From assembly GCA_002862165.1 (NCBI GenBank), contig PKCL01000180.1, forward strand, positions 1 to 14,033: a stretch of 14,033 nt of DNA. Reading direction: 5' to 3'. The notes under the pieces are model-generated. The model saw only the letters and a list, made by a program, of their open reading frames with translations, was not told the origin of the DNA and made no database searches. Position numbers and translations under genes: made by a program. The DNA is from Planctomycetaceae bacterium. GTDB taxonomy: Bacteria > Planctomycetota > Planctomycetia > Pirellulales > UBA1268. This document shows positions 1-7,731 of the stretch, in pieces; the stretch's first letter is position 1, and every line of letters begins with the position of its first letter.

Positions 1-1793
1 TTACTCGAATCTTCTTCTGAAGAAGTACTGGAGCCATTACGAAATTTCTGCCATTCCTGTCCGACAGCACTAAGACCCGCAGATATTTTTGGAAAAAATG
101 ACCGCTTAAGCGGTTCTTTCGTTTCCTCTTTGTTAGATGCACGTGCCGCTACTTGGCCCTCTGCCTGAGTTGTTCTCTGAGATCGTGGCACGTTGCCTGC
201 GGTAGCCTGTAGTTGTTGAGGCTGTGTGGCAACTGTTTTTGACGTCTGCCGATTTTGATTATTATTTTGCTGCGATGACCTTAAACTAGCGGCAGTTGTT
301 TTTGGAAGAGGACGAACATTGCCCTTCTGTCGGGGAACATTGTCTTTAGTTGGACGAACCGGTGGTGCCGTGACCTGGGGGCTGGTGAATGCGTGATCCA
401 CTTGCACCGCGATGCGTTCTGGGACAACTAGATATCTCATGGTCTGTTGTTTTGTTGTCACTTGAGCTGGTCTCAATCGACTCGACGTGAGGGAAGTTTT
501 AGTTGAAGCAATTTTTGGTTGTGAAGGGGTGACAGGAGAAGCATTTAATGCGGTTCTGCGGCTTTCTGCTTCAGCAACAATCGATTGTGTGATGTCAACA
601 GGCTCTACTGGCGTTTGAGCGAGGGTTGGAGTTTTTGCTGCTGCTGTCTTACTGGCAGAAGAAGCTTCCTTAACTGTGCTTGTTTTTGCTGCATCAGTTG
701 GTAGTTGAGAAGCAATGGTATTATTTGTTGATACGAGTACCTGCTCTGGTGATAAATTCTTTTCAGTAAGAGTTGGTGGCTCCGAAGATGCCGCAAGAGC
801 AGGTTGTTGAATGACAACTTTTTCAGTCGCTTCACCACCTTCATCTGCCATAAGTGGTTCCGTTAATGCTCTATGATCCGGCTGGTCGATCTCAACTGTA
901 GCGAGATTCTTCAACGTTATTTCGACCGAACCACTTTCTGAAACGACTTCAGGAGTCTCTACTTTGTCTTCTGTGATCGCAGCCGTCATTTTTTCCTCAG
1001 GCTGAGAAGTAGAGTCAGCATGTTGTTCGGTAGGTTTTTTGAGGATTTCCTCACTTGGATCTATGGAGTCTGAAACTACTGCTTCATTCTGCAATTCTAC
1101 TGCTACTTTTTGCCCGATAGAATCAGAACCGTTTTCTTCATTACTTTCTGGTTGTGCTGATTCCGAATCAAATGCAACGGACGGAGATCCGTGCATCAAG
1201 ATTTTTTCCTGAACGATGGGCTCTTGATCAGTTGATAAAGCATTCGACTCTGGGGTTTGAAGTGCAAAGTCGACATTATTATATTCGGTTGTCTTGTCTA
1301 CAGCGGGAGCCATCGTTGCTGGTATCGGAGGTGTGGCATTGTAGGGAATAAAAGCTGGTGCAGATGTCTTCTGGGGACGACTTGTCGATGAAACTCGTCG
1401 TGTCACTGCAGCAATCTGCTGCGATGATTCAAGTGAACTTTTTGCAAGCTGAAGAGATAGGATGGGTTGCCCCTCGTGAAGTGGGTGTCGTAGCACAAAT
1501 CCATCAAACGTTGCATTCGATCGCAATGCAGTTGCTGGTAGCATTGCAACCGGCCAGTCTCTGAGAGCCACATCATAAATAGTGATAGGCGAACCTTCTG
1601 GTAGGGTCCGAAGGGCTACAAAAATTGGCTCACTTTCAACTTGAGGAACATTCTGCGCAATGTGGACATCCAAGGCGCGATTGACACCAACTGCAGCGGC
1701 TGCACCAGCAAGAAAAGCAGCAGCAAAAACAGTGCTTGCCTTAGGTCTCTGAAGTGTCTTGTTCACATTTTTTTTTGTGCCGTTGCTACTCAT
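1..1793 (-). CDS. SAF-domain (CpaB/RcpC-like) membrane-anchored protein with long low-complexity tail, 3' end outside window
   Basis: Reading from ATG at 1793, the frame stays open for 597 codons to the window edge, so the C-terminus is missing. Residues 1-19 are basic and polar. About 20-38 form one hydrophobic Ala-rich segment (AAAFLAGAAAAVGV), a membrane anchor or signal. Residues about 55-113 match a SAF domain as found in CpaB/RcpC Flp-pilus proteins: 'LRTLPEGSPIT..DVALRDWPVAMLP' followed by 'GFVLRHPLHEGQPIL'. From about 130 the chain is Ser/Thr/Glu/Pro/Gln-rich and looks disordered, and I see no cysteine in the translated part. A short ordered-looking island (MRYLVVPERIAVQVDH) lies near 452-467. 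The N-terminus would be cytoplasmic and the SAF domain outside the membrane. A role in pilus or secretion assembly is inferred from SAF only; no Tad ATPase or secretin gene is visible here. The start has a weak RBS and lies 164 nt after the lipoprotein gene. Confidence 0.8.
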   Translation of the reverse strand, partial: MSSNGTKKNVNKTLQRPKASTVFAAAFLAGAAAAVGVNRALDVHIAQNVPQVESEPIFVALRTLPEGSPITIYDVALRDWPVAMLPATALRSNATFDGFVLRHPLHEGQPILSLQLAKSSLESSQQIAAVTRRVSSTSRPQKTSAPAFIPYNATPPIPATMAPAVDKTTEYNNVDFALQTPESNALSTDQEPIVQEKILMHGSPSVAFDSESAQPESNEENGSDSIGQKVAVELQNEAVVSDSIDPSEEILKKPTEQHADSTSQPEEKMTAAITEDKVETPEVVSESGSVEITLKNLATVEIDQPDHRALTEPLMADEGGEATEKVVIQQPALAASSEPPTLTEKNLSPEQVLVSTNNTIASQLPTDAAKTSTVKEASSASKTAAAKTPTLAQTPVEPVDITQSIVAEAESRRTALNASPVTPSQPKIASTKTSLTSSRLRPAQVTTKQQTMRYLVVPERIAVQVDHAFTSPQVTAPPVRPTKDNVPRQKGNVRPLPKTTAASLRSSQQNNNQNRQTSKTVATQPQQLQATAGNVPRSQRTTQAEGQVAARASNKEETKEPLKRSFFPKISAGLSAVGQEWQKFRNGSSTSSEEDSS

Positions 1794-1957
1794 TGCTTCG
1801 CCTAGTGGGCCGAAAGAATTTTGTACTACCGAGGCTTTTGAAATCCGTCGATAGCCAATGGGACAATTTACCTAGGGGTAGACATCGGCAAAAATGTCAT
1901 GTTCGAACCAATTCACCAGAAAGAAAGCCCGTCGAATATCCACTCTTACCCATTTTG

Positions 1958-2893
1958 TCAGTCTGCAGTTTGAACTGCTGAACTTTCAGAGAATATAGGG
2001 TCAGCGGTTCTTGTCATTGAACGGATGGCCAGGAGTCTGCGGCCTTCATGTCGACCTTGAGGATCACGAAAGAATGCGTCGCCTAGGCCGGAGGAGGGTG
2101 GGCCAACAGAGGACAGAATAAGAGTGCCATCGGCTGGTAGCTGGAGTTTGAATTCTAATTTATTCATAACCGTTTTCCGCTGACCTGCTTCGAGACGAAA
2201 AGCACCGTCATCACCGGTCCAGTTGCGTTCTATCGGTCCATGACGAATCAGTGGTAGGAGTTCTATTTCAATTCCACCATCAGCGGATGGAGTTGCCCGT
2301 ACATCGAATACGGCGCTGGCGTCTCGGTAGGTCTGGCCAGATACATTATCAATTGTTGAACGACTTTCATGCTCTAGAAGAATGAGCTCCTCAAGGCGTG
2401 GTGTGGAAACAATTTCATTTGTGCGGCCTGGAAGTGTTTGAATCACACGTTTGACAACGGTTCTGTCAACTGCAAGGGGGCTGTCGCCGGGCTTGTTGTG
2501 AATCGTATCGGAACTAGAAGAAAGACGATGAGCCAATGCGTTTGGTAAATTACCACGGACTACACCAGCCCGTATGCCATTACCATTTAGGCGATGTCTA
2601 AGATTTGCTGATAGACATTGCTCATCAATCAAGTGCCATAGTTCATCACCTAGTTCGGGGTCTTCTTCAGCATAACGTAGGAAGGTGAATTCCAGAGGAA
2701 TAGTTTCAAGACGATTCTTGGTGGCCGAGGGATTTGAGGCTGTATCTACTTGTTTCTCAATAGCCTTGTTAGATACAGTTGTTAGAAAGCTGTTTGCAAA
2801 CGGTGTCTGGCATCCACTAGTAAGTAAAAAAATAAGTGAAAAAAGTTGTAGGAATAGACGGCAGTTGATGAAAGTGTGACAGCGAGTATCCAT
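1958..2893 (-). CDS. Putative lipoprotein of unknown function
   Basis: From ATG at 2893 this encodes 311 residues. The N-terminus is a lipoprotein-type signal: a basic/polar start, a hydrophobic run (LFLQLFSLIFLL) and a lipobox-like LTSG|C with Cys28 as the lipidation site. The threonine at -3 is tolerated rather than ideal. The mature part has no motif I can name. One region (GDELWHLIDEQCLSANLRHRLNGNG) resembles conserved hypothetical proteins I associate with planctomycetes, and the C-terminal third looks like beta-rich repeats ending in LLAIRSMTR. A longer frame begins with TTG at 2971, overlapping the purQ stop as TTGA and adding 26 residues. I prefer the ATG because it puts the signal peptide at the very N-terminus. 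It is probably translated from the same message as purQ. Function unknown; it is presumably anchored in the outer or cytoplasmic membrane. Confidence 0.72.
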   Translation of the reverse strand: MDTRCHTFINCRLFLQLFSLIFLLTSGCQTPFANSFLTTVSNKAIEKQVDTASNPSATKNRLETIPLEFTFLRYAEEDPELGDELWHLIDEQCLSANLRHRLNGNGIRAGVVRGNLPNALAHRLSSSSDTIHNKPGDSPLAVDRTVVKRVIQTLPGRTNEIVSTPRLEELILLEHESRSTIDNVSGQTYRDASAVFDVRATPSADGGIEIELLPLIRHGPIERNWTGDDGAFRLEAGQRKTVMNKLEFKLQLPADGTLILSSVGPPSSGLGDAFFRDPQGRHEGRRLLAIRSMTRTADPIFSESSAVQTAD

Positions 2894-2967
2894 GACGCGC
2901 TCAACGGCTTGGTATTGAAGTGGAGAAACAGTACAGAGAAGAGGGTAGGAAGAACAGGCGTTCCGGG

Positions 2968-3747
2968 TCAACCTACATCTTTTCCTATTACCCGTAGTGC
3001 ATTACGGAAAAACGTAAGCCCAGCACCGTCAGCTTGTGGGTCTAGTCGCCCTGACCAGGCAGGGTGCTGTGTTGCTTCAACAAAGCGTTCTGGATGTGGC
3101 ATCAGTCCAAATATTCTACCTGTTGTGTCACACATACCGGCTATGTTTCGGATAGAGCCATTAGGATTTGTCTGCTGCCCATCTCCAGTCTGAGCATATT
3201 GAAGTACGAATTGGCCACCAGCTTCAAGTTTTTCAAGAGACGCTTCATCAGAAGTTGTGAATCTTCCTTCGGCGTGAGCAACAGGTAGTTCGAAGTGGTC
3301 AAGCCCTTGAAGGAAGACACAGTTCCCCGGCTTAGCTTGTAAATGTACCCAGCAGTCAACAAATCTTCCGGATGTATTTTGTGCAAGCGTAACGCTGCGT
3401 TGGCCAGTGTCCCAGTCAGGTAAAAGCAGTCCGGTTTGCAGGAGTACCTGAAACCCATTACAAATCCCAAGAATCAGCCCTCCTCGCTCGTGGAATCTAT
3501 GGAGTGCATCACCAAGCCGTTGAGTTAATTCAAGTGCCAGGATTCTTCCGCTGGCAATGTCATCACCATACGAAAATCCACCTGGAATACAGAAAATCTG
3601 AAAATCATCCAAAAGAGAGGGTGATTGCGCCAGAGCCTGAACGTGAACTCGTTTTGTGTGACCACCAGCACGTTCGAAGGCGTGGGCAGTTTCTTCGTCA
3701 CAGTTTGTTCCGGGACCACGAAGAATGAGAGCGCGTGGGGCAAGCAT
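2968..3747 (-). CDS. purQ: Phosphoribosylformylglycinamidine synthase glutaminase subunit (PurQ)
   Basis: This is the class I glutamine amidotransferase subunit of FGAM synthetase. It hydrolyses glutamine and passes ammonia to PurL in the fourth step of de novo purine synthesis in the cytoplasm. The 259-residue product begins with the PurQ-type strand and loop 'ALILRGPGTNCDEET'. It has 'IPGGFSYGDDIASGRI' at 54-69, the nucleophile elbow 'LGICNGFQ' with Cys96, and 'GLMPHPERF' supplying His218 and Glu220 of the triad. All three catalytic residues are present. It is somewhat longer than the roughly 225-residue Bacillus-type PurQ. The ATG is preceded by AAGGA with 8-nt spacing, formed inside the purL stop region. 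The gap to purL is 11 nt, so the two subunits are very likely translated from one message. The stop overlaps or nearly touches the following lipoprotein frame. Confidence 0.96.
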   Translation of the reverse strand: MLAPRALILRGPGTNCDEETAHAFERAGGHTKRVHVQALAQSPSLLDDFQIFCIPGGFSYGDDIASGRILALELTQRLGDALHRFHERGGLILGICNGFQVLLQTGLLLPDWDTGQRSVTLAQNTSGRFVDCWVHLQAKPGNCVFLQGLDHFELPVAHAEGRFTTSDEASLEKLEAGGQFVLQYAQTGDGQQTNPNGSIRNIAGMCDTTGRIFGLMPHPERFVEATQHPAWSGRLDPQADGAGLTFFRNALRVIGKDVG

Positions 3748-3755
3748 TCAAATAT

Positions 3756-3760
3756 TCCTT
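3756..3760 (-). promoter_or_regulatory. Ribosome binding site of purQ, overlapping the purL stop
   Basis: On the minus strand the purL stop TAA runs straight into GGA, giving AAGGA 8 nt before the purQ ATG. Ribosomes ending purL would terminate on the purQ ribosome binding site, which suggests translational coupling and balanced PurL:PurQ synthesis. The motif is read directly from sequence; coupling is inferred. Confidence 0.6.
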
Positions 3761-6725
3761 AATTCGTACCTGATGTTTGAGAATTACTTTGTTTTCGCCA
3801 AGTGTTTGCAAGTGTGGGAACTGATGTTTGGGAGACAATTGAACCTTTACCGCAGCATATTGTGAGCACGTTGTCGTTCGTGACATGACCTATCCAAGAC
3901 CAAGGAATATTGCCAAGCGTACTTTCAACTGCGGTAGTATCGTCTTCGTGAACTTCAATTAAAAAACGCCCGGTGGATTCAGTGAAAGCAACTCTTAGCA
4001 AACTCATCAGGTCGTCATGTTTCGTAATCTCGGTAAGATCGTGAAGTGGTATTTTTGCAAGGTCAACGGTGGCACCCAAACCACTACCGATAGCCATTTC
4101 AGCTAATGCAACACCAAGACCTCCATCGGAGAGGTCGTGACATGATGCGAGTAGCTGTTGCTGATTAAGTCTATGAATACTCCGAAAGACTTTCTGACAT
4201 TCGTCAAAATTTACTTTTGGAACATCGCCCCCTGTGACTCGGCGGATGACAGAAAGTTGACTGCCACCAAGTTCTGTTGTCGAAATGCCAATAACAGCAA
4301 TTCTGTTTGAAGATTTTTTAAAATCGGAGGAGACACATAAACTCACATCATTTATCTGACCAATGGCTGTAGCGAGCAGTGTCGGTGGTATTGATTGCTC
4401 CTGAGTGATACCAGCATCGTCTTTCCATGTGAAGACATTGTTCAGGCTGTCTTTACCGCTCACAAATGGTGCCCTCAGGGCAACCGCTGCTTCATAGCAC
4501 CCACGACATGCTTCTACGAGTGTCCCAAGTGACTCCGGTCGTCGGCAGTCGCCCCAGCAGAAGTTATCAAGTAAGGCGATTTGTTCCGGATCAGCCCCTG
4601 ATGCAACACAGTTGGCAATAGCCTCCACGATACCACCAACAGCCATCTCGTATGGCTGAATGGGTCCAAGGTGGTGTCGAAGCCCGATGCCTATTAAAAT
4701 GCCTCGAGGCCGCCCTAGTACGCCTCGTATCACGGTAGCATCAGCCGGTCCTCCCATCGGTCCAAGTAATGGCTTGAGAACACTTTTCCCTTGCACTTCA
4801 TGATCGTACTGTCGAATGATCCATTCTTTACTTGCAATATCTTCAGACTGAAGGAGTTCAAGCAGTACCGTTTCAAAGGTTGTATTCTGAAGAGACCAGC
4901 GAGGAGGTGTGTTCTGTGGAGGCTTAAATAGAGATTGAAGACGCTGTCGTGGTCGACCTTCATGAAGAAAATGACAATTTAGTTCACCAACAAGTTCTCC
5001 ATTCCATCGGAGAACCAGTTGTCCGTTTCCGGTAAATGTACCGATAGTTGTGGCTTCAACGCCTTCCTGCTGGGCAATTTCGGCAAGACGTGGCCATTGT
5101 GAAGGAGCAACAGCAAGCACCATTCGTTCCTGTGCTTCGGAAATCCATGCCTCAGTGGCCGAGAGACCATCATATTTTAGTGGAACTTTTTCGAGGTCAA
5201 CGTTAGCGCCTAGTTCAGCACCCATTTCTCCGACAGCACTCGATAAGCCACCAGCGCCACAGTCTGTGATGGCATTGAAAAGGTTTTCTTCGGATGCAGC
5301 TAATACGAAATCAGTAAGTGTCTTTTCGTGAATAGCATGACCAATCTGAACTGATCCGCCTGACTTGCTTTCACTTTCACTTGAAAGTTCAATACTTGAA
5401 AAGGTTGCGCCATGAATGCCATCACGGCCTGTTCTACCTCCTGCAGTAACCACAAGATCACCTGGTTCAACACGACCATTCGCGGAATCCCGGGGCATAA
5501 GGCCAACAGTTCCACAGAAAACGAGTGGGTTCCCAAGATAGCCAGGGTGGAAGGCTACTGCGCCTGCAATGGTTGGAATGCCCATACGGTTGCCATAATC
5601 TCGAACACCACCAACAATTCCATGAAGTAATCTTTTTGGTGGAATGATGCCCGGTGGAATTGTTGCGGGGGGTGTGTCGAGAGGTGCCACACAGAAAACA
5701 TCTAAATTTGCTAACGGTTTTGCTCCATGGCCAGTACCGAGCACGTCCCTGATGACACCACCGAGACCAGTCGCAGCGCCTCCGTATGGCTCAATAGCTG
5801 AGGGATGATTATGCGTTTCAACTTTAACGCAGATGTCGTGGTCGCCATCGAAGCGAACGACCCCGGAATTATCACGGAAAACACTCACGCACCAGTCGTC
5901 TTCTCCAAGTTGCTTTCGTACAACTTCAGTTGATGCAAAAACTGTTTCTTTCAGCAAGTTGTCATAGCAAAAATCACCGTCAGGACCACTATGGTCAATC
6001 GGACTTCCCAGGGTCTTGTGGCAGCAATGCTCGCTCCACGTCTGTGCAATTGTCTCAAGTTCGATTTCAAACGGATCCCGATCAAGAGTATTAAAGTGAT
6101 CTCGAACGGCATGCAATTCGTTTGCAGTGAGGGCAAGGCATTGTCGACGGCTGAGTTCTTCTAGGTCGGAGTCACTCAGGCCATTAAGTGGTACTTGTTT
6201 GCGATCAAGTTTCCACGCATCACCACCGCTTAGTTTGGTTAGCTCTAGTGCGCCAATCACAACTTCATGAATAGCTTCACTAGCAAGTAACTTCCAGGCA
6301 GTCTCTTCGGCTTGTTTTGGTGTAATACAATCTGCTGGTAACCAGTATTTCTTAACGCTTCGAACTGCTGTTGCACGAATTCCGAGAAGCGACATAGCTT
6401 CCTTGGCACTTTCAGCGGCCGGATCGGTGACCCCAGGCTTTGGAAGAACATGGAGAATGAGATTGTTGGCCTCTGATGACCCGGGAGGTTTCGTGATTAA
6501 TTCTTCATCTCCAGCTCGTGCAACTCGACAAACTTCTGTTACCGGATCGGTGAAAAGGCACGCACCTAATTTTTGAACTTCAGTGAGGCTCATGTCTCCC
6601 TCAATGAGCCATGCGGTCGCAGTATGAAGTGTATGAATTTTAAGACCAAGATTATTTGCCGCGGCAATGATTTCTTGAGTAGCGGCATCATTCTGTCGTA
6701 GGTGTACATCAACTTCCCAGAGCAT
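3759..6725 (-). CDS. purL: Phosphoribosylformylglycinamidine synthase, synthetase subunit PurL with N-terminal tandem PurS-like modules
   Basis: PurL is the ATP-dependent amidation subunit of FGAM synthetase, converting FGAR to FGAM with ammonia from PurQ. From ATG 6725 it has 988 residues, longer than the roughly 740-residue small PurL and shorter than the roughly 1300-residue PurL-glutaminase fusion. Residues 2-70 and about 89-157 look like two PurS-type modules; the second is clear ('LPKPGVTDPAAESAKEAMSLLGI', then 'LLASEAIHEVVIG'). The synthetase core follows: 'TWSEHCCHK' (about 229-237, active-site His about 233), 'KVETHNHPSAIEPYGGAATG' (about 301-320), 'GGRTGRDGIHGATFSS', 'ITDCGAGGLSSAVGEMG', and in the second half 'HEVQGKSVLKPLLGP' and 'CHDLSDGGLGVALAEMA'. 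The glutaminase is the separate purQ. An adjacent GTG at 6728 is an alternative start, but AAGGA sits 8 nt from the ATG. It overlaps the tyrA end by 17 nt. Confidence 0.96.
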   Translation of the reverse strand: MLWEVDVHLRQNDAATQEIIAAANNLGLKIHTLHTATAWLIEGDMSLTEVQKLGACLFTDPVTEVCRVARAGDEELITKPPGSSEANNLILHVLPKPGVTDPAAESAKEAMSLLGIRATAVRSVKKYWLPADCITPKQAEETAWKLLASEAIHEVVIGALELTKLSGGDAWKLDRKQVPLNGLSDSDLEELSRRQCLALTANELHAVRDHFNTLDRDPFEIELETIAQTWSEHCCHKTLGSPIDHSGPDGDFCYDNLLKETVFASTEVVRKQLGEDDWCVSVFRDNSGVVRFDGDHDICVKVETHNHPSAIEPYGGAATGLGGVIRDVLGTGHGAKPLANLDVFCVAPLDTPPATIPPGIIPPKRLLHGIVGGVRDYGNRMGIPTIAGAVAFHPGYLGNPLVFCGTVGLMPRDSANGRVEPGDLVVTAGGRTGRDGIHGATFSSIELSSESESKSGGSVQIGHAIHEKTLTDFVLAASEENLFNAITDCGAGGLSSAVGEMGAELGANVDLEKVPLKYDGLSATEAWISEAQERMVLAVAPSQWPRLAEIAQQEGVEATTIGTFTGNGQLVLRWNGELVGELNCHFLHEGRPRQRLQSLFKPPQNTPPRWSLQNTTFETVLLELLQSEDIASKEWIIRQYDHEVQGKSVLKPLLGPMGGPADATVIRGVLGRPRGILIGIGLRHHLGPIQPYEMAVGGIVEAIANCVASGADPEQIALLDNFCWGDCRRPESLGTLVEACRGCYEAAVALRAPFVSGKDSLNNVFTWKDDAGITQEQSIPPTLLATAIGQINDVSLCVSSDFKKSSNRIAVIGISTTELGGSQLSVIRRVTGGDVPKVNFDECQKVFRSIHRLNQQQLLASCHDLSDGGLGVALAEMAIGSGLGATVDLAKIPLHDLTEITKHDDLMSLLRVAFTESTGRFLIEVHEDDTTAVESTLGNIPWSWIGHVTNDNVLTICCGKGSIVSQTSVPTLANTWRKQSNSQTSGTN

Positions 6726-7560
6726 CACGGCGTTCCTTGGCGAGCGTTAATAATTTGATGAGCGTAGATCTGTCACCTGCTTCAATTGCGAGTTTTAGCT
6801 GACCAGATGCCTGAGTAAATGTTTCTATTTGTGCTGTCACTGCCTTTGCATTGTCAAGCACTATATCAGCCCAAAGTTCAGGGTCACCGGCCGCTATACG
6901 CGTTGTGTCACGCCATCCTCCTGCAGTGAAACGGTGCGTTTCACGTGGCGTTGCTGTAGCCAATGCGGCAGCAATAATATGTGGTGCGTGGCTCGCAGAG
7001 GCAAGTAATAAGTCATGCTCAGGTGGTGAAAGGATACATACTTGAGCACCAATTAGTTGCCAGAAAATGGAGACGGATTCCGTATCTTTTTTCGGAGTGG
7101 ATTCTGCTGGTGTGACTACAGCTAGTTTGTTTTCGAAGAGGGCAGAGTCAGCTGCTTGTGCACCGCGTCTGTGGCTCCCTGCGAGAGGGTGACTGCCAAC
7201 AAAACGAGCTTTTCGAGTCGGTCGGTTCTGTTCCCACCCGTCAACAATTGATTGTTTCGTACTTCCAGCATCTGTGATGAGTGTGCCCGGCCGAACGTAT
7301 GAGTCAATTTCTTCAAGTTGAGACCCAATAACACCTACTCGAGTGGCTACCAGAACAAAGTCAGCTTCTGCCACACCTTGCTTCAAGTTTGTGGTACCTT
7401 CGCTAATCGCACCACAATTTTGAGCAACAGTTAAAGAAGTATCAGACCGCCCGACACCAATAATTTTGTTAGCAACTCCTCGTTTGGCGAGAGCAAGTCC
7501 GGCTGATCCTCCAATAAGGCCAACTCCAACGATCGCGACCGTGTCCCACTGGGCAGTCAT
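6709..7560 (-). CDS. tyrA: Prephenate (or arogenate) dehydrogenase, TyrA family
   Basis: TyrA performs oxidative decarboxylation of prephenate (or arogenate) in tyrosine biosynthesis in the cytoplasm. The 283-residue product is a minimal TyrA with neither a chorismate mutase nor an ACT domain. A Rossmann fold opens with 'VAIVGVGLIGGSAGLALAKRG' (GxGxxG at 12-17), and 'TDAGSTK' follows at 96-102. The signature 'GSHPLAGSHRRG' at 122-133 carries the catalytic-type His124 and the flanking residues conserved in the family. The C-terminal helical dimerisation part contains 'SHAPHIIAAAL' (190-200) and 'GGWRDTTRIAAGDPELWADI' (214-233). After the second strand the sequence reads 'IIGVGRSD' without an obvious acidic NAD selector, so cofactor preference is open. 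Start is ATG at 7560 with no clear Shine-Dalgarno. Its 3' end overlaps purL, so tyrA probably leads the purine genes in one operon. Confidence 0.93.
   Translation of the reverse strand: MTAQWDTVAIVGVGLIGGSAGLALAKRGVANKIIGVGRSDTSLTVAQNCGAISEGTTNLKQGVAEADFVLVATRVGVIGSQLEEIDSYVRPGTLITDAGSTKQSIVDGWEQNRPTRKARFVGSHPLAGSHRRGAQAADSALFENKLAVVTPAESTPKKDTESVSIFWQLIGAQVCILSPPEHDLLLASASHAPHIIAAALATATPRETHRFTAGGWRDTTRIAAGDPELWADIVLDNAKAVTAQIETFTQASGQLKLAIEAGDRSTLIKLLTLAKERRDALGS
6734..6738 (-). promoter_or_regulatory. Ribosome binding site of purL inside the tyrA coding end
   Basis: AAGGA on the minus strand lies 8 nt before the ATG at 6725, the same spacing as the purQ site. It would lie only 5 nt from the alternative GTG at 6728. 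This favours the ATG as the real purL start. The site is within the last codons of tyrA. Confidence 0.5.
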
Positions 7561-7731
7561 AATGAAAAGTATTTTGTGTAAAAATGTCGCAAGGGTAGAA
7601 ATTCATTTACGTATGTAAACAGCCTACGGGTTTTACCAGATGCATACCCTCCTGCGAGTAGGGATGGCCTGTTTGTCGATATTCTACCCCCTTGAGACGA
7701 GAACGGACCCCTCGATGCGAGAAAATAGAGC
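7561..7731. promoter_or_regulatory. Divergent intergenic region between tyrA and the GspF-like gene
   Basis: These 171 nt separate divergent starts and should hold promoters for both units. I see no consensus -35/-10 pair on either strand. The only structure is a short inverted repeat, TTTAC-GTAT-GTAAA (7606-7619), with 5-bp arms about 45 nt upstream of tyrA. It could be an operator half-site pair or chance. Neither start has a strong ribosome binding site. Confidence 0.4.

Noticed and set aside
1..3. TTA at the window start read as a stop codon of the SAF gene
   Set aside because: In the frame fixed by the ATG at 1793 the last complete codon is AGT followed by a partial AA, so the stop is not in this window unless there is an undetected shift.
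605..1564. Several short frames on both strands within 605-1564
   Set aside because: They are shadows of the single long minus-strand frame that runs from 1793 to the window edge.
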